This document shows positions 12,226 to 24,724 of a stretch of 64,000 bases of DNA, one piece after another; position 1 is the stretch's first letter, and the number at the start of each line of letters is the position of its first letter. This DNA comes from Antedon mediterranea (lineage: Eukaryota; Echinodermata; Crinoidea; Comatulida; Antedonidae). The stretch lies in assembly GCF_964355755.1 (NCBI RefSeq), contig NC_092673.1, positions 10,733,001 through 10,797,000 of the forward strand. Direction: 5' to 3'. The notes under the pieces were generated by a model, which ran no database searches, was not told where the DNA came from, and saw nothing but the letters and a program-made list of their open reading frames with translations. The position numbers and the translations under genes are program-made.

Positions 12226-13697
12226 AAGTGTATTACGAAATTCATCATTACGTCATAAATATCATATTAACCTTTTTAAAACCAAAATGGCAAGTTAGCT
12301 CAGACGACGTGTTGACAACACGTATGTCGTGGGTTTGATTCCCACGCTGATCGGTGGAATAGAGGTAAAGGTATCCGACCAACTGTGTTTGGGGTTCACA
12401 GAATTTACGTCCCCCTTTCCACCACACATCGTGAGAAGGCACTAGCAATGCATCTGGTGATGATGTGGTGGAAACGACCCCAAGGCCGTGGCAGGGCCTT
12501 AGTGCTGAGGCATGGAGAGCACATTTTAAAATTTTTTTTTGGCTTTCGCTACATGTATTTGATCTCGTAAATTTATGTTTAGCGCCCTCAATTTAATGTA
12601 AAAAGAAATTAATTTATCTTCGTTACGTGTTTAGAAGGGAATGTATTTCTCACCGTAGTTTGGTATGCCGTTTGTTATTATGCAAATGAGTTTTTGCCGG
12701 TGTAGTGGGAAAGATGGTATTGTTAGTAATTCGCGGTCAACACGCCACACTGTTGAATTTTGATTTTGTTAATCAATGTTGCTACATTGGTAGCGAAATG
12801 TCCGATTCATGCAAGATATTGTATTGTAATATGTTATGAATAAACATTTATGGATGGTAGTTGGTGTGTATGGCCGCACCGTCCAAGAATAAACATGTTT
12901 TAAACAGATAACTTGTCTCCGATGATTTTTGTATGGGGTTAATGGAGAGTGAAATAGATCAAATATAGAAAATTTGCAAAGATACCGATATCCAGACTGA
13001 TTTCGAAACTTAGACTAATTCCGCCGCCGGGTTAGGCCTTAGGCATATACGAAGTCGAGTTTTTAAAGTAGAAAACTCTACCTAAACTTTTGAATTCGCA
13101 TCTGGATAGTTGAATTTTTAACAAATATCATAAATATCATAGGTGATTATGTATGGTAATAAGTATAAGTATAAGTGCAATTCTGGGCTCTATTTTCATT
13201 ATTAGCTCTGCCCCAAACATGGTGGTCTAGTAGGCCTACTGGAGACCTAATATTTAATTTCATATTTCAATGAATAGGTGCACTTTCCGGGGACAAGCTC
13301 TATTGTCCTTGATAGTCTTATATATTTTGTTTCATATAATTTCAAATCATGTAAAGTACCATTTTCAGGCGGGAGTCTGTGCAACTCTATTTTTTTAATT
13401 TTAAACAGTATGGTATGCCGTCGTGGTTGTTATGCAAATGAGCTTGTGCACGTGTATTATGGGGAAGATAATGTTAATCATTCGCGGTCAACACGCCACA
13501 CTGTTAAATTTTGATGCTGTTAATATTTACATTAGAATATTGTTCAAATCATGTAAATAAAACATTTTCCGGGCGGGAACCCAGCAGCTCTCGAAAAGAA
13601 CTCCAGGTGGAAAAGAAGCTCACCAATGAGTACTGAATATGAAGGAGCACATTGGCTTCTTTTGGAGGCTTTATGGCAGTCTTTTTACATGTATTTC
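12226..13697 (+). repeat. Composite repeat unit, copy B (uninterrupted)
   Basis: Same order as copy A but without the TIR insertion: 'ccgccgccgggttaggcc' runs through at about 13020. Copies B and C are a tandem pair. Their tRNA-like heads are 2138 bp apart and the monomers between them belong to the duplicated block. Both octamer blocks are present. No gene is seen. Confidence 0.8.
12289..12353 (+). other. tRNA-Val(GAC)-like head, D-arm deleted (copy B)
   Basis: Same 8-nt D-arm deletion as copies A, C and E. It has extra decay: GGCAAGT in the acceptor stem and a B box changed to GGTTTGATTCC. The anticodon loop TTGACAA is kept. Not a functional tRNA. Confidence 0.65.
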
Positions 13698-14363
13698 ATT
13701 TCAAAAACAATATTTATTTTCAATTTAAAAAAAAAAAAAAAAAAAATATTCCTAGAGGTTCGAACCCACTACTGAGAGAACTCAAACCTGAGCATTACCG
13801 GTTACGCCACAAAAAAGTAGATGAGTGAAGAGCTGATAATAGTCTATTTATATGAAATGAATGATCCATCAATGTAAAATGATGTTATGCAACTTTGTTT
13901 CTGATTTAAAAAAAGGTCCACTTGGTTAGGCTTGACATTTAAAACCATAAAAATATCTCACTTTCAAAAACAATATTTATTTTCAAATAAAAAAAAAAGA
14001 CAAAAAATACCCGTAGAGGTTCGAACCCACTACTGCGAGCACTCAAACTTGAGCATTACCCGTTACGCCTCAAACCAGTAGATGACTGAAGAGCTGATAA
14101 TACTCTATTTATATGAAATGAATAATAAATCAATGAAAAAAAATGCCATGCAACTTTGTTTCTGATTTTAAAAAAGGTTCACTTGTTTAGGCCTGACATT
14201 TACAACCCTCAAAATATCTCACTTTCAAAAACAATATTTATTTTCAAATAAAAAAAAATGTCCTTACAGGTTCGAACCCACTACTGGGAGCACTCAAAAC
14301 TGAGCATTACCCGTTATGCCATAAAGTAGTACACGACAGAACAGTTTATAATAGTCTATTTAT
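13698..14363 (-). repeat. tRNA-like monomer array, block 4
   Basis: About 2.5 monomers between composites B and C. The last is the 'gttatgccataaag' variant that borders each composite on the left. Confidence 0.85.
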
Positions 14364-15838
14364 AAGTGTATTCCGAAATTCATCATTACGTCATAAATAT
14401 CATATTAACCTTTTTAAAACCAAAATGGCAAGTTAGCTCAGACGACGTGTTGACAACACGTATGTCGTGGGTTCGATTCCCACGCTGATCGGTGGAATAG
14501 AGGTAAAGGTATCCGACCAACTGTGTTTGGGGTTCACAGAATTTACGTCCCCCTTTCCACCACACATCTTGAGAAGGCACTAGCAATGCATCTGGTGATG
14601 ATGTGGTGGAAACGACCCCAAGGCCGTGACAGGGCTTTAGTGCTGAGGCATGGAGAGCACATTTTTAAATTTTTTTTTGGCTTTCGCTACATGTATTTGA
14701 TCTCGTAAATTTTATGTTTAGCGCTCTCAATGTAATGTAAAAAGAAATTAATTTATCTTCGTTACGTGTTTAGAAGGGAATGTATTTCTCACCGTAGTTT
14801 GGTATGCCGTTTGTTATTATGCAAATGAGTTTTTGCCGGTGTAGTGGGAAAGATGGTATTTTTAGTAATTCGCGGTCAACACGCCACACTGTTGAATTTT
14901 GATTTTGTTAATCAATGTTGCTACATTGGTAGCGAAATGTCCGATTCATGCAAGATATTGTATTGTAATATGTTATGAATAAACATTTATGGATGGTAGT
15001 TGGTGTGTATGGCCGCACCGTCCAAGAATAAACATGTTTTAAACAGATAATTTGTCTCCGATGATTTTTGTATGGGGTTAATGGAGAGTGAAATAGATCA
15101 AATATAGAAAATTTGCAAAGATACCGATATCCAGACTGATTTCGAAACTTAGACTAATTCCGCCGCCGGGTTAGGCCTTAGGCATATACGAAGTCGAGTT
15201 TTTAAAGTAGAAAACTCTACCTAAACTTTTGAATTCGCATCTGGATAGTTGAATTTTTAACAAATATCATAAATATCATAGGTGATTATGTATGGTAATA
15301 AGTATAAGTATAAGTGCAATTCTGGGCTCTATTTTCATTATTAGCTCTGCCCCAAACATGGTGGTCTAGTAGGCCTACTGGAGACCTAATATTTAATTTC
15401 ATATTTCAATGAATAGGTGCACTTTCCGGGGACAAGCTCTATTGTCCTTGATAGTCTTATATATTTTGTTTCATATAATTTCAAATCATGTAAAGTACCA
15501 TTTTCAGGCGGGAGTCTGTGCAACTCTATTTTTTTTAATTTTAAACAGTATGGTATGCCGTCGTGGTTGTTATGCAAATGAGCTTGTGCACGTGTATTAT
15601 GGGGAAGATAATGTTAATCATTCGCGGTTAACACGCCACACTGTTAAATTTTGATGCTGTTAATATTTACATTAGAATATTGTTCAAATCATGTAAATAA
15701 AACATTTTCCGGGCGGGAACCCAGCAGCTCTCGAAAAGAACTCCAGGTGGAAAAGAAGCTCACCAATGAGTACTGAATATGAAGGAGCACATTGGCTTCT
15801 TTTGGAGGCTTTATGGCAGTCATTTTACATGTATTTCA
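14364..15838 (+). repeat. Composite repeat unit, copy C
   Basis: Nearly identical to copy B over its whole length, including shared variants such as 'gtggtctagtaggcctactgg'. This shows recent duplication of composite plus monomers as one ~2.14-kb unit. No gene is seen. Confidence 0.8.
14427..14491 (+). other. tRNA-Val(GAC)-like head, D-arm deleted (copy C)
   Basis: Shares GGCAAGT and GCTGATC with copy B but keeps an intact B box (GGTTCGATTCC). D arm deleted. Not a functional tRNA. Confidence 0.65.
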
Positions 15839-18540
15839 TTTCAAAAACAATATTTATTTTCAATTTAAAAAAAAAGAAAAAAAACATTCCTAGAGGTTCG
15901 AACCCACTACTAAGAGAACTCAAACCTGAGCATTACCGGTTACGCCACAAAAAAGTAGATGAGTGAAGAGCTGATAATAGTCTATTTATATGAAATGAAT
16001 GATCCATCAATGTAAAATGATGTTATGCAACTTTGTTTCTGATTTAAAAAAAGGTCCACTTGGTTAGGCTTGACATTTAAAACCATAAAAATATCTCACT
16101 TTCAAAAACAATATTTATTTTCAAATAAAAAAAAAAGACAAAAAATACCCGTATTGGTTCGAACCCTCTACTGAGAGCACTCAAACCTGAGCATTACCCG
16201 TTGCGCCACAAACCAGTAGATGACTGAGGAGCTGATAATAGTCTATATATATTAAATGAATGATCAATCAATGAAAAATAATGCCATGCAACTTTGTTTC
16301 TGATTTTAAAAAAGGTCCACTTGTTTAGGCCTGACATTTACAACCCTCAAAATATCTTACTTTCAAAAACCATATTTATTTTCAATTTAAAAAAAAAAGA
16401 AAAAAAATATCCCTAGAGGTTCGACCCACTGCTCAGAGCACTCAAACCTGAGCATTACCCGTTACGCCACAAACCAGTATATGACTGAAGAGCTGATAAT
16501 AGTCTATTTATATGAAATGGATGATCAATCAATGAAAAATAATGCCATGCAACTTTGTTTCTGATTTAAAAAAAGGTTCACTTGTTTAGGCCTGACAGTT
16601 GCAACCCTCAAAATATTTCACTTTCAAAAACAATATTTATTTTGAATTAAAAAAAGAAGAAAAAAAATACCCGTATAGGTTCGAACCCACTACTGAGAGC
16701 ACTCAAACCTGAGCATTACCCATTTCACCACAAACCAGTAGATGACTGAGGAGCTGATAATAGTCTATATATATGAAATAAATGATCAATCAATGAAAAA
16801 TAATGCCATGCAACTTTGTTTCTGATTTTTAAAAAAGGTTCACTTGTTTAGGCCTGACAGTTGCAACCCTCAAAATATCTCACTTTCAAAAACAATATTT
16901 ATTTTCAATTAAAAAAAAAAGAAAAAGAATTCCCGTATATGTTCGAAGCCACTACTGAGAGCACTCAAACATGAGCATTACCCGTTACGCCACAAACCAG
17001 TAGATGACTGAGGAGCTGATAATAATCTATATATATGAAATGAATGATCAATCAATGAAAAATAATGCCATGCAACTTTGTTTCTGATTTTAAAGAAGGT
17101 CCACTTGTTTAGGCCTGACATTTACAACCCTCAAAATATCTCACTTTCAAAAACCATATTTATTTTCAATTTAAAAAAAAATAAAAAAAAAATCCCTAGA
17201 GGTTCGCACCCACTACTCAGAGCACTCAAACCTGAGCATTACCTGTTACGCCACAAACCAGTAGATGACTGAAGAGCTGATAATAGTCTATTTATATGAA
17301 ATGAATGATCAATCAATGAAAAATAATGCCATGCAACTTTGTTTCTGATTTTAAAAAAGATCCATTTGTTTAGGCCTGACATTCACAACCCTAAAAAATA
17401 TCTCATTTTCAAAAAAAATATTTATTTTCAATAAGAAAAAAAAAAGCAATATCCCTAGAGGTTGGAAGCCGGTACTGAGAGCACTCAAACCTGAGTATTA
17501 CCTGTTACGCCACAAACCAGTAGATAACTGAAGAGCTGATAATAGTCTATTTATATGAAATGAATGATCAATGAAAAATAATGTTAGCAACTTTGTTTCT
17601 GATTTTAAAAAAAATCCATTTGTTTAGGCCTGACATTCACAACCCTAAAAATATCTCATTTTCCAAAAAAATATTTATTTTCAATAAAAAAAAAAAGCAA
17701 TATCCCTAGAGGTTGGAAGCCGGTACTGAGAGCACTCAAACCTGAGTATTACCTGTTACGCCACAAACCAGTAGATAACTGAAGAGCTGATAATAGTCTT
17801 TTTATATGAAATGATCAATCAATGAAAAATAATGCCATGCAACTTTGTTTCTGATTTAAAAAAAGATCCATTTGTTTAGGCCTGACATTCACAACCCTAA
17901 AAAATATCTCATTTTCAAAAAAAATATTTATTTTCAATAAGAAAAAAAAAATCAATATCCCCAGAGGTTGGAACCCGCTACTGAGAGCATTCAAACCTGG
18001 GTATTACCCTTTATGCCACAAACCAGTAGATAACTGAAGAGCTGATAATAGTCTATTTATATGAAATTAATGATCAATCAATGAAAAATAATGGCATGCA
18101 ACTTTGTTTCTGATTTTAAAAAAGGTCCACTTGTTTAGGCCTGATATTTAAAACCCTCAAAATATCTCACTTTCAAAAACAATATTTATTTTCAATTTAA
18201 AAAAAAAAGAAAAAAAATTCCCGTATATGTTCGAACCCACTACTGAGAGCACTCAAACCTGAGCATTATCCATTACGCCACAAACCAGTAGATGACTGAG
18301 GAGCTGATAATAGTCTATTTATATGAAATGAATGATCAATCAATGAAAAATAATGCCATGCAACTTTGTTTCTGATTTTAAAAAAAGGTTCATTTGTTTA
18401 GGCCTGACATTTACAACACTCAAAATATCTCACTTTCAAATACAATATTTATTTTCAATTAAAAAAAAAGAAAAAAAATATCCCTAGAGGTTCGCACCCA
18501 CTACTCAGAGCACTCAAACCTGAGCATTTCTTGTTACGCT
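15839..18540 (-). repeat. tRNA-like monomer array, block 5
   Basis: About ten monomers. Near 17450 and 17700 two adjacent monomers share 'gttggaagccggtactgag', which shows local duplication. B boxes vary (GGTTCGAACC, GGTTCGCACC, GGTTGGAACC), so many would be weak Pol III promoters. Confidence 0.85.
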
Positions 18541-18552
18541 ACAAACCAGTAG
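18541..18552. repeat. Left target-site duplication of the LINE 3' multimer, insertion 1
   Basis: ACAAACCAGTAG, repeated at 20793-20804 on the far side of the insert. It is part of the monomer ('cacaaaccagtagatgac'), so the insertion point is exact. Confidence 0.8.
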
Positions 18553-19156
18553 AAAAAAACAGTAGAATTTCTAATACGGTCTTGCGAGAAAACTTCTAAA
18601 TTTTGGGATGATGTGTTTTATTGGTTCAGGAAATTAGACATCACTATTAGATTAAATTATATAGACATATGTTTTGGTATTTTTTTGAATATAAATATTC
18701 AACTTTTGTTAATATGATTTTACTTCTTGCTAAGAGATATATATATAATTGCAAGATAAATGAAATTACTCTTAACTTCATTCACTTTAAAAGATATGGG
18801 TACTCTTTACAGAAACTGTGGAGAATAATATCGCAAAAATTAAAAATAAATATAATGTCCATATTAAAAAATAGGAACCAGTATTAGAAAGAGATAACGA
18901 CAATTGAATGAAATACACCCATAATCAACTGAAATAATTCATTGTAACGCCTTAGTAAATTTGACAATTTATTTCTCTTATATTGTTTTGGTGAATTATG
19001 GATATGGGAAAAAGAATTTGACTTTGTAAACCAAATCAAGGTATAGGAGTAGATAATGCAAAACTTTGTAACTATTATTGTTAATATGTTATAATAACCT
19101 GGTTTAAACTAAGAAATGATTATGATGAGGTATGGTGATTTAATCAAATATTATAA

Positions 19157-19513
19157 TGTGACGTCCTCACACGTCTTTGATTTTCTTTCTTCTTTTCTGA
19201 TCTTTTTAATGTTGATTGGAGTTTAATTTATAGGATGCCTTACGAATTTACTCCTGACACTAAAACACAATTCCTGCAGTTCAGATTTATACATATAATT
19301 CTTCCCACAAATAAGTTACTGCACAGAATTGGCCTGGTTCAAGATGATAAATATTCTATTTGTGGTAAGGAAAAAAACAAAAAAACAGTAGAATTTGTAA
19401 TACGGTCTTGCGAGAAAACTTCTAAATTGTGGGATGATGTGTTTTATTGGTTCAGGAAATTAGACATCACTATTAGATTAAATTATACAGACATATGTTT
19501 TGGTATTTTTTGA
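19157..19513 (+). pseudogene. L1-like ORF2 C-terminal zinc-finger fragment (module 2)
   Basis: The clear part is the 92 residues from Met at 19235. That Met is not a true start: the frame stays open upstream through W-S-L-I-Y-R back to a TGA near 19158. The line 'Q-F-R-F-I-H-I-I-L-P-T-N-K-L-L-H-R-I-G' followed by 'S-I-C-G-K-E' and 'R-S-C-E-K-T-S-K-L-W' matches the zf-RVT region at the C terminus of L1-like ORF2. The finger is degenerate: the first Cys is Ser and the expected His is Phe or Val. Compare the intact C-x2-C...H...C of the LINE at 35788-35841. No RT core is present. Confidence 0.75.
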
Positions 19514-20056
19514 ATATAAATATTCAACTTTTGTTAATATGATTTTACTTCTTGCTAAGAGATATATATATAATGCAAGATAAATGAAATTCCTCTTAAC
19601 TTCATTCACTTTAAAAGATAGGTACTCTTTACAGAAACTGTGGAGAATAATATCGCAAAAATTAAAAATAAATAAATTGTCTATATTAAAAAATAGAAAC
19701 CATTATTAGAAAGAGATAACGACAATTGAATGAAATACACCCATAAGCAACTGAAATAATTCATTATAACGCCTTGTAAATTTGACAATTTATTTCTCTT
19801 ATATGGTTTTGGTGAATGTTGGATATGGGAAAAAGAATTTGACTTTGTAAACCAAATCAAGGTATAGGAGTTGATAATGCAAAACTTTGTAACTATTATT
19901 GTTAATATGTTAATAATAGCCTGGTTTAAACTAAGAAATGATTATGATGAGGTATGGTGATTTAATCAAATATTATAATGTGACGTCCTCACACATCTTT
20001 GATTTTCTTTCTTCTTTTCTGATCATTTTAATGTTGATTGGAGTTTAATTTATAGG

Positions 20057-20335
20057 ATGCCTTACGAATGTACTCCTGACACTAAAACACGATTCCTGCA
20101 GTTCAGATTTAAACATATAATTCTTCCCACAAATAAGTTACCGCACAGAATTGGCGTGGTTCAAGATGATAAATATTCTATTTGTAGTAAGGAAAAAAAA
20201 ACAGTAGAATATCTAATATGGTCCGGCGAGAAAACTTCTAAATTGTGGGACGATGTGTTTTATTGGTTCAGGAAATTAGACATCCGTTTTAAAATAGATT
20301 ATATAGACATAATTATGCTTTGGTATTTTTTTTAA
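20057..20335 (+). pseudogene. L1-like ORF2 C-terminal zinc-finger fragment (module 3)
   Basis: 92 codons from Met 20057 and the same domain as module 2, with about 15% of residues changed (for example 'Y-E-C-T-P' and 'S-I-C-S-K-E-K-K-T'). It ends in a T-run and TAA. The finger is degenerate in the same way, losing the first Cys and the His. Then comes ~350 bp of 3' UTR to the A-rich tail. Not expected to be functional. Confidence 0.7.
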
Positions 20336-20792
20336 TACAAATTTACAATTTTATTAACATGTTTTTCTTTTTAATTTCTTACTAAGAGATATATGCAATG
20401 CAAGATTTATAAAAGTCCTCTTAACTTCAATCACGTTAAGGACTGGGTACTTTTTACAGAAACTGTGGAGAATAATATTGCAAAAAATTGAAATAAGTAT
20501 AATGTCCATATCAAAAACGTATTGTAAACTAAATTAAGGAATAAGAGTTGAAAATGCAAAACTTGGTAATCATTATTGACACGGGGTTATTATAGCCTGG
20601 TTTAACTTAAGAAATGATTATGATGAGGTGTTTGTGGTATATCAAACATTGAAAGAGATACTGAAAATAGAGAATGACGATTGAGATAATGTGACGTCCT
20701 CAAACGTCTTTGGTTTTCCTTTTTGTTTCGTTCTGTTGAGTGTAATGTTTTTGATAAAAGGAGAAAATAAAAGTTATTGAAAAAAAAACAAA

Positions 20793-22097
20793 ACAAACCA
20801 GTAGATGACTGAAGAGCTGATATTAGTCTATTTATATGAAATGGATGATCAATCAATGAAAAATAATGCCATGCAACTTTGTTTCTGATTTCAATTAAGG
20901 TTCACTTGTTTAGGTCTGACAGTTGCAACCCTCAAAATATTTCACTTTCAAAAACAATATTTATTTTCAATAAAAAAAAAAAGAAAAAAAATACCTGTAT
21001 AGGTTCGAACCCACTACTGAGAGCACTCAAACCTGAGCATTACCCGTTACGCCACAAACCAGTAGATGACTGAGGAGCTGATAATAGTCTATATATATGA
21101 AATGAATGATCAATCAATGAAAAATAATGCCATCCAACTTTGTTTCTGATTTTAAAAAAGGTCCACTTGTTTAGGCCTGACATTTACAACCCTAAAAATA
21201 TCTCATTTTAAAAACCATATTTATTTTCAATTAAAAAAAAAAAGAAAAAAATATTCCTAGAGGTTCGAACCCACTACTGAGAGAACTCAAACCTGAGCAT
21301 TAGCGGTTAGGCCACAAACCAGTAGATGAGTGAAGAGCTGATAATAGTCTATTTATATGAAATGAATGATCCATCAATGTAAAATGATGTTATGCAACTT
21401 TGTTTCTGATTTAAAAAAAGGTCCACTTGGTTAGGCTTGACATTTAAAACCATAAAAATATCTCAATTTCAAAAACAATATTTATTTTCAAATAAAAAAA
21501 AAAAGAAAAAAAGTATCCCTAGAAGTTCGAACCCACTATTGAAGTCACTCAAACCTGAGCATTACCCGTTACGCCGCAAACCAGTATATGACTGGAGAGC
21601 TGATAATAGTCTATTTATATGAAATGGATTATCAATCAATGAAAAATAATGCCATGCAACCTTGTTTCTGATTTCAAAAAAGGTTCACTTGTTTAGGCCT
21701 GACAGTTGCAACCCTCAAAATATCTCACTTTCAAAAACAATATTTATTTTCAATTAAAAAAAAAAGAAAAAAATACCCGTATAGGTTCGAACCCACTACT
21801 GAGAGCACTCAAACCTGTGCATTATCCGTTACGCCACAAACCAGTAGATGACTGAGGAGCTGATAACAGTCTATATATATGAAATGAATGATCAATCAAT
21901 GAAAAATAATGCCATGCAACTTTGTTTCTGATTTTAAAAAAGGTCCACTTGTTTAGGCCTGACATTTACAACCCTCAAAATATCTCACTTTCAAAAACCA
22001 TATTTATTTTCAATTTAAAAAAAAAAGAAAAAAAATATCCCTAGAGGTTCGCACCCACTACTCAGAGCACTCAAACCTGAGCATTTCCCGTTACGCC
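20793..22097 (-). repeat. tRNA-like monomer array, block 6
   Basis: About five monomers between the two LINE multimer insertions; the first 12 bases are the right target duplication. Position 21161-21170 ('gtccacttgt') is the unoccupied paralogue of the site hit by the 3-kb TIR element at 24725. Rare variants here ('gcattagcggttaggccac', near 21300) reappear at 27910 and 28170, tying this block to that after the TIR element. Confidence 0.85.
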
Positions 22098-22710
22098 ACA
22101 AACTAGTAGAAAAAAAACAGTAGAATTTCTAATACGGTCTTGCGAGAAAACTTCTAAATTGTGGGATGATGTGTTTTATTGGTTCAGGAAATTAGACATC
22201 ACTATTAGATTAAATTATATAGACATATGTTTTGGTATTTTTTGAATATAAATATTCAACTTTTGTTAATATGATTTTACTTCTTGCTAAGAGATATATA
22301 TATAATGCAAGATAAATGAAATTCCTCTTAACTTCATTCACTTTAAAAGATAGGTACTCTTTACAGAAACTGTGGAGAATAATATCGCAAAAATTAAAAA
22401 TAAATATAATGTCCATATTAAAAAATAGGAACCAGTATTAGAAAGAGATAACGACAATTGAATGAAATACACCCATAAGCAACTGAAATAATTCATTGTA
22501 ACGCCTTAGTAAATTTGACAATTTATTTCTCTTATATTGTTTTGGTGAATTATGGATATGGGAAAAAGAATTTGACTTTGTAAACCAAATCAAGGTATAG
22601 GAGTAGATAATGCAAAACTTTGTAACTATTATTGTTAATATGTTATAATAACCTGGTTTAAACTAAGAAATGATTATGATGAGGTATGGTGATTTAATCA
22701 AATATTATAA

Positions 22711-23067
22711 TGTGACGTCCTCACACGTCTTTGATTTTCTTTCTTCTTTTCTGATCTTTTTAATGTTGATTGGAGTTTAATTTATAGGATGCCTTACGAA
22801 TTTACTCCTGACACTAAAACACAATTCCTGCAGTTCAGATTTATACATATAATTCTTCCCACAAATAAGTTACTGCACAGAATTGGCCTGGTTCAAGATG
22901 ATAAATATTCTATTTGTGGTAAGGAAAAAAACAAAAAAACAGTAGAATTTGTAATACGGTCTTGCGAGAAAACTTCTAAATTGTGGGATGATGTGTTTTA
23001 TTGGTTCAGGAAATTAGACATCACTATTAGATTAAATTATACAGACATATGTTTTGGTATTTTTTGA
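22711..23067 (+). pseudogene. L1-like ORF2 C-terminal zinc-finger fragment (copy 2, module 2)
   Basis: Its 92 residues from 22789 are identical to the fragment at 19235-19513, which supports a recent duplication. Degenerate finger; no RT domain; not functional. Confidence 0.7.
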
Positions 23068-23612
23068 ATATAAATATTCAACTTTTGTTAATATGATTTT
23101 ACTTCTTGCTAAGAGATATATATATATAATGCAAGATAAATGAAATTCCTCTTAACTTCATTCACTTTAAAAGATAGATACTCTTTACAGAAACTGTGGA
23201 GAATAATATCGCAAAAATTAAAAATAAATAAATTGTCCATATTAAAAAATAGAAACCATTATTAGTAAGAGATAACGACAATTGAATGAAATACACCCAT
23301 AAGCAACTGAAATAATTCATTATAACGCCTTGTAAATTTGACAATTTATTTCTCTTATATGGTTTTGGTGAATGTTGGATATGGGAAAAAGAATTTGACT
23401 TTGTAAACCAAATCAAGGTATAGGAGTTGATAATGCAAAACTTTGTAACTATTATTGTTAATATGTTAATAATAGCCTGGTTTAAACTAAGAAATGATTA
23501 TGATGAGGTATGGTGATTTAATCAAATATTATAATGTGACGTCCTCACACATATTTGATTTTCTTTCTTCTTTTCTGATCTTTTTAATGTTGATTGGAGT
23601 TTAATTTATAGG

Positions 23613-23892
23613 ATGCCTTATGAATGTACTCCTGACACTAAAACCCGATTCCTACAGTTCAGATTTAAACATATAATTCTTCCCACAAATAAGTTACCGC
23701 ACAGAATTGGCCTGGTTCAAGATGATAAATATTCTATTTGTAGTAAGGAAAAAAAAAACAGTAGAATATCTAATATGGTCCTGCGAGAAAACTTCTAAAT
23801 TGTGGGACGATGTGTTTTATTGGTTCAGGAAATTAGACATCCGTTTTAAAATAGATTATATAGACATAATTATGCTTTGGTATTTTTTTTAA
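23613..23892 (+). pseudogene. L1-like ORF2 C-terminal fragment (copy 2, module 3; frameshifted)
   Basis: Counterpart of 20057-20335. The A-run near 23750 is one base longer, which breaks the frame after 'S-I-C-S-K-E-K-K'. The rest ('V-E-Y-L-I-W-S-C-E-K-T-S-K-L-W') continues in another frame to 23892. This difference arose after the duplication. Confidence 0.7.
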
Positions 23893-24349
23893 TACAAATT
23901 TACAATTTTATTAACATGTTTTTCTTTTTAATTTCTTACTAAGAGATATATGCAGTGCAAGATTTATAAAAGTCCTCTTAACTTCAATCACGTTAAGGAC
24001 TGGGTACTTTTTACAGAAACTGTGGAGAATAATATTGCAAAAAATTGAAATAAGTATAATGTCCATATCAAAAACGTATTGTAAACTAAATTAAGGAATA
24101 AGAGTTGAAAATGCAAAACTTGGTAATCATTATTGACACGGGGTTATTATAGCCTGGTTTAACTTAAGAAATGATTATGATGAGGTGTTTGTGGTATATC
24201 AAACATTGAAAGAGATAATGAAAAAAGAGAATGACGATTGAGATAATGTGACGTCCTCAAACGTCTTTGGTTTTCCTTTTTGTTTCGTTCTGTTGAGTGT
24301 AATGTTTTTGATAAAAGGAGAAAATAAAAGTTATTGAAAAAAAACCAAA

Positions 24350-24724
24350 ACAAACCAGTAGATGACTGAAGAGCTGATATTAGTCTATTTATATGAAATG
24401 GATGATCAATCAATGAAAAATAATGCCATGCAACTTTGTTTCTGATTTCAAAAAAGGTTCACTTGTTTAGGTCTGACAGTTGCAACCCTCAAAATATTTC
24501 ACTTTCAAAAACAATATTCATTTTCAATTAAAAAAAAAAGAAAAAAAATACCTGTATAGGTTCGAACCCACTACTGAGAGCACTCAAACCTGAGCATTAC
24601 CCGTTACGCCACAAACCAGTAGATGACTGAGGAGCTGATAATAGTCTATATATATGAAATGAATGATCAATCAATGAAAAATAATGCCATCCAACTTTGT
24701 TTCTGATTTTAAAAAAGGTCCACT
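24350..24724 (-). repeat. tRNA-like monomer array, block 7
   Basis: About 1.4 monomers, near-identical to 20793-21167 (offset 3557). It is cut at 'ggtccact' by the TIR element. The bases ACT (24722-24724) are the left copy of that element's 3-bp target duplication. Confidence 0.85.

Larger units (their letters stand above)
18553..20792 (+). mobile_element. 5'-truncated L1-like LINE insertion made of ~2.7 tandem 3'-end modules
   Basis: One 12-bp target duplication encloses three head-to-tail copies of the same LINE 3' end: a partial module (18553-19156), a full module (19157-19978, 822 bp) and a terminal module (19979-20792). Only the last reaches the real 3' end, with 'aaaataaaagttattg' and an A-rich tail. 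Each full module encodes the ORF2 C-terminal finger region and then a noncoding AT-rich stretch. The partial module starts inside the finger-coding part. Either the inserted RNA was already multimeric, or unequal exchange happened after insertion. Confidence 0.75.
22110..24349 (+). mobile_element. L1-like LINE 3' multimer, copy 2 (segmental duplicate)
   Basis: Near-identical to 18553-20792. Left border (22098 vs 18541) and right border (24350 vs 20793) are both offset by exactly 3557 bp, so this is a segmental duplicate and not a second insertion. Flanks are ACAAACTAGTAG (22098-22109, one change) and ACAAACCAGTAG (24350-24361). Modules: 22110-22710, 22711-23534, 23535-24349. Confidence 0.8.

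Noticed and set aside
12248-12448. Minus-strand frame reading through the tRNA-like head (also near 14386 and 38363)
   Set aside because: It is the antisense of a tRNA-derived sequence, a common source of spurious open frames.
21437-21622. Gene in the monomer block between the two LINE multimers
   Set aside because: The same monomer-derived frame, shifted by A-run differences.
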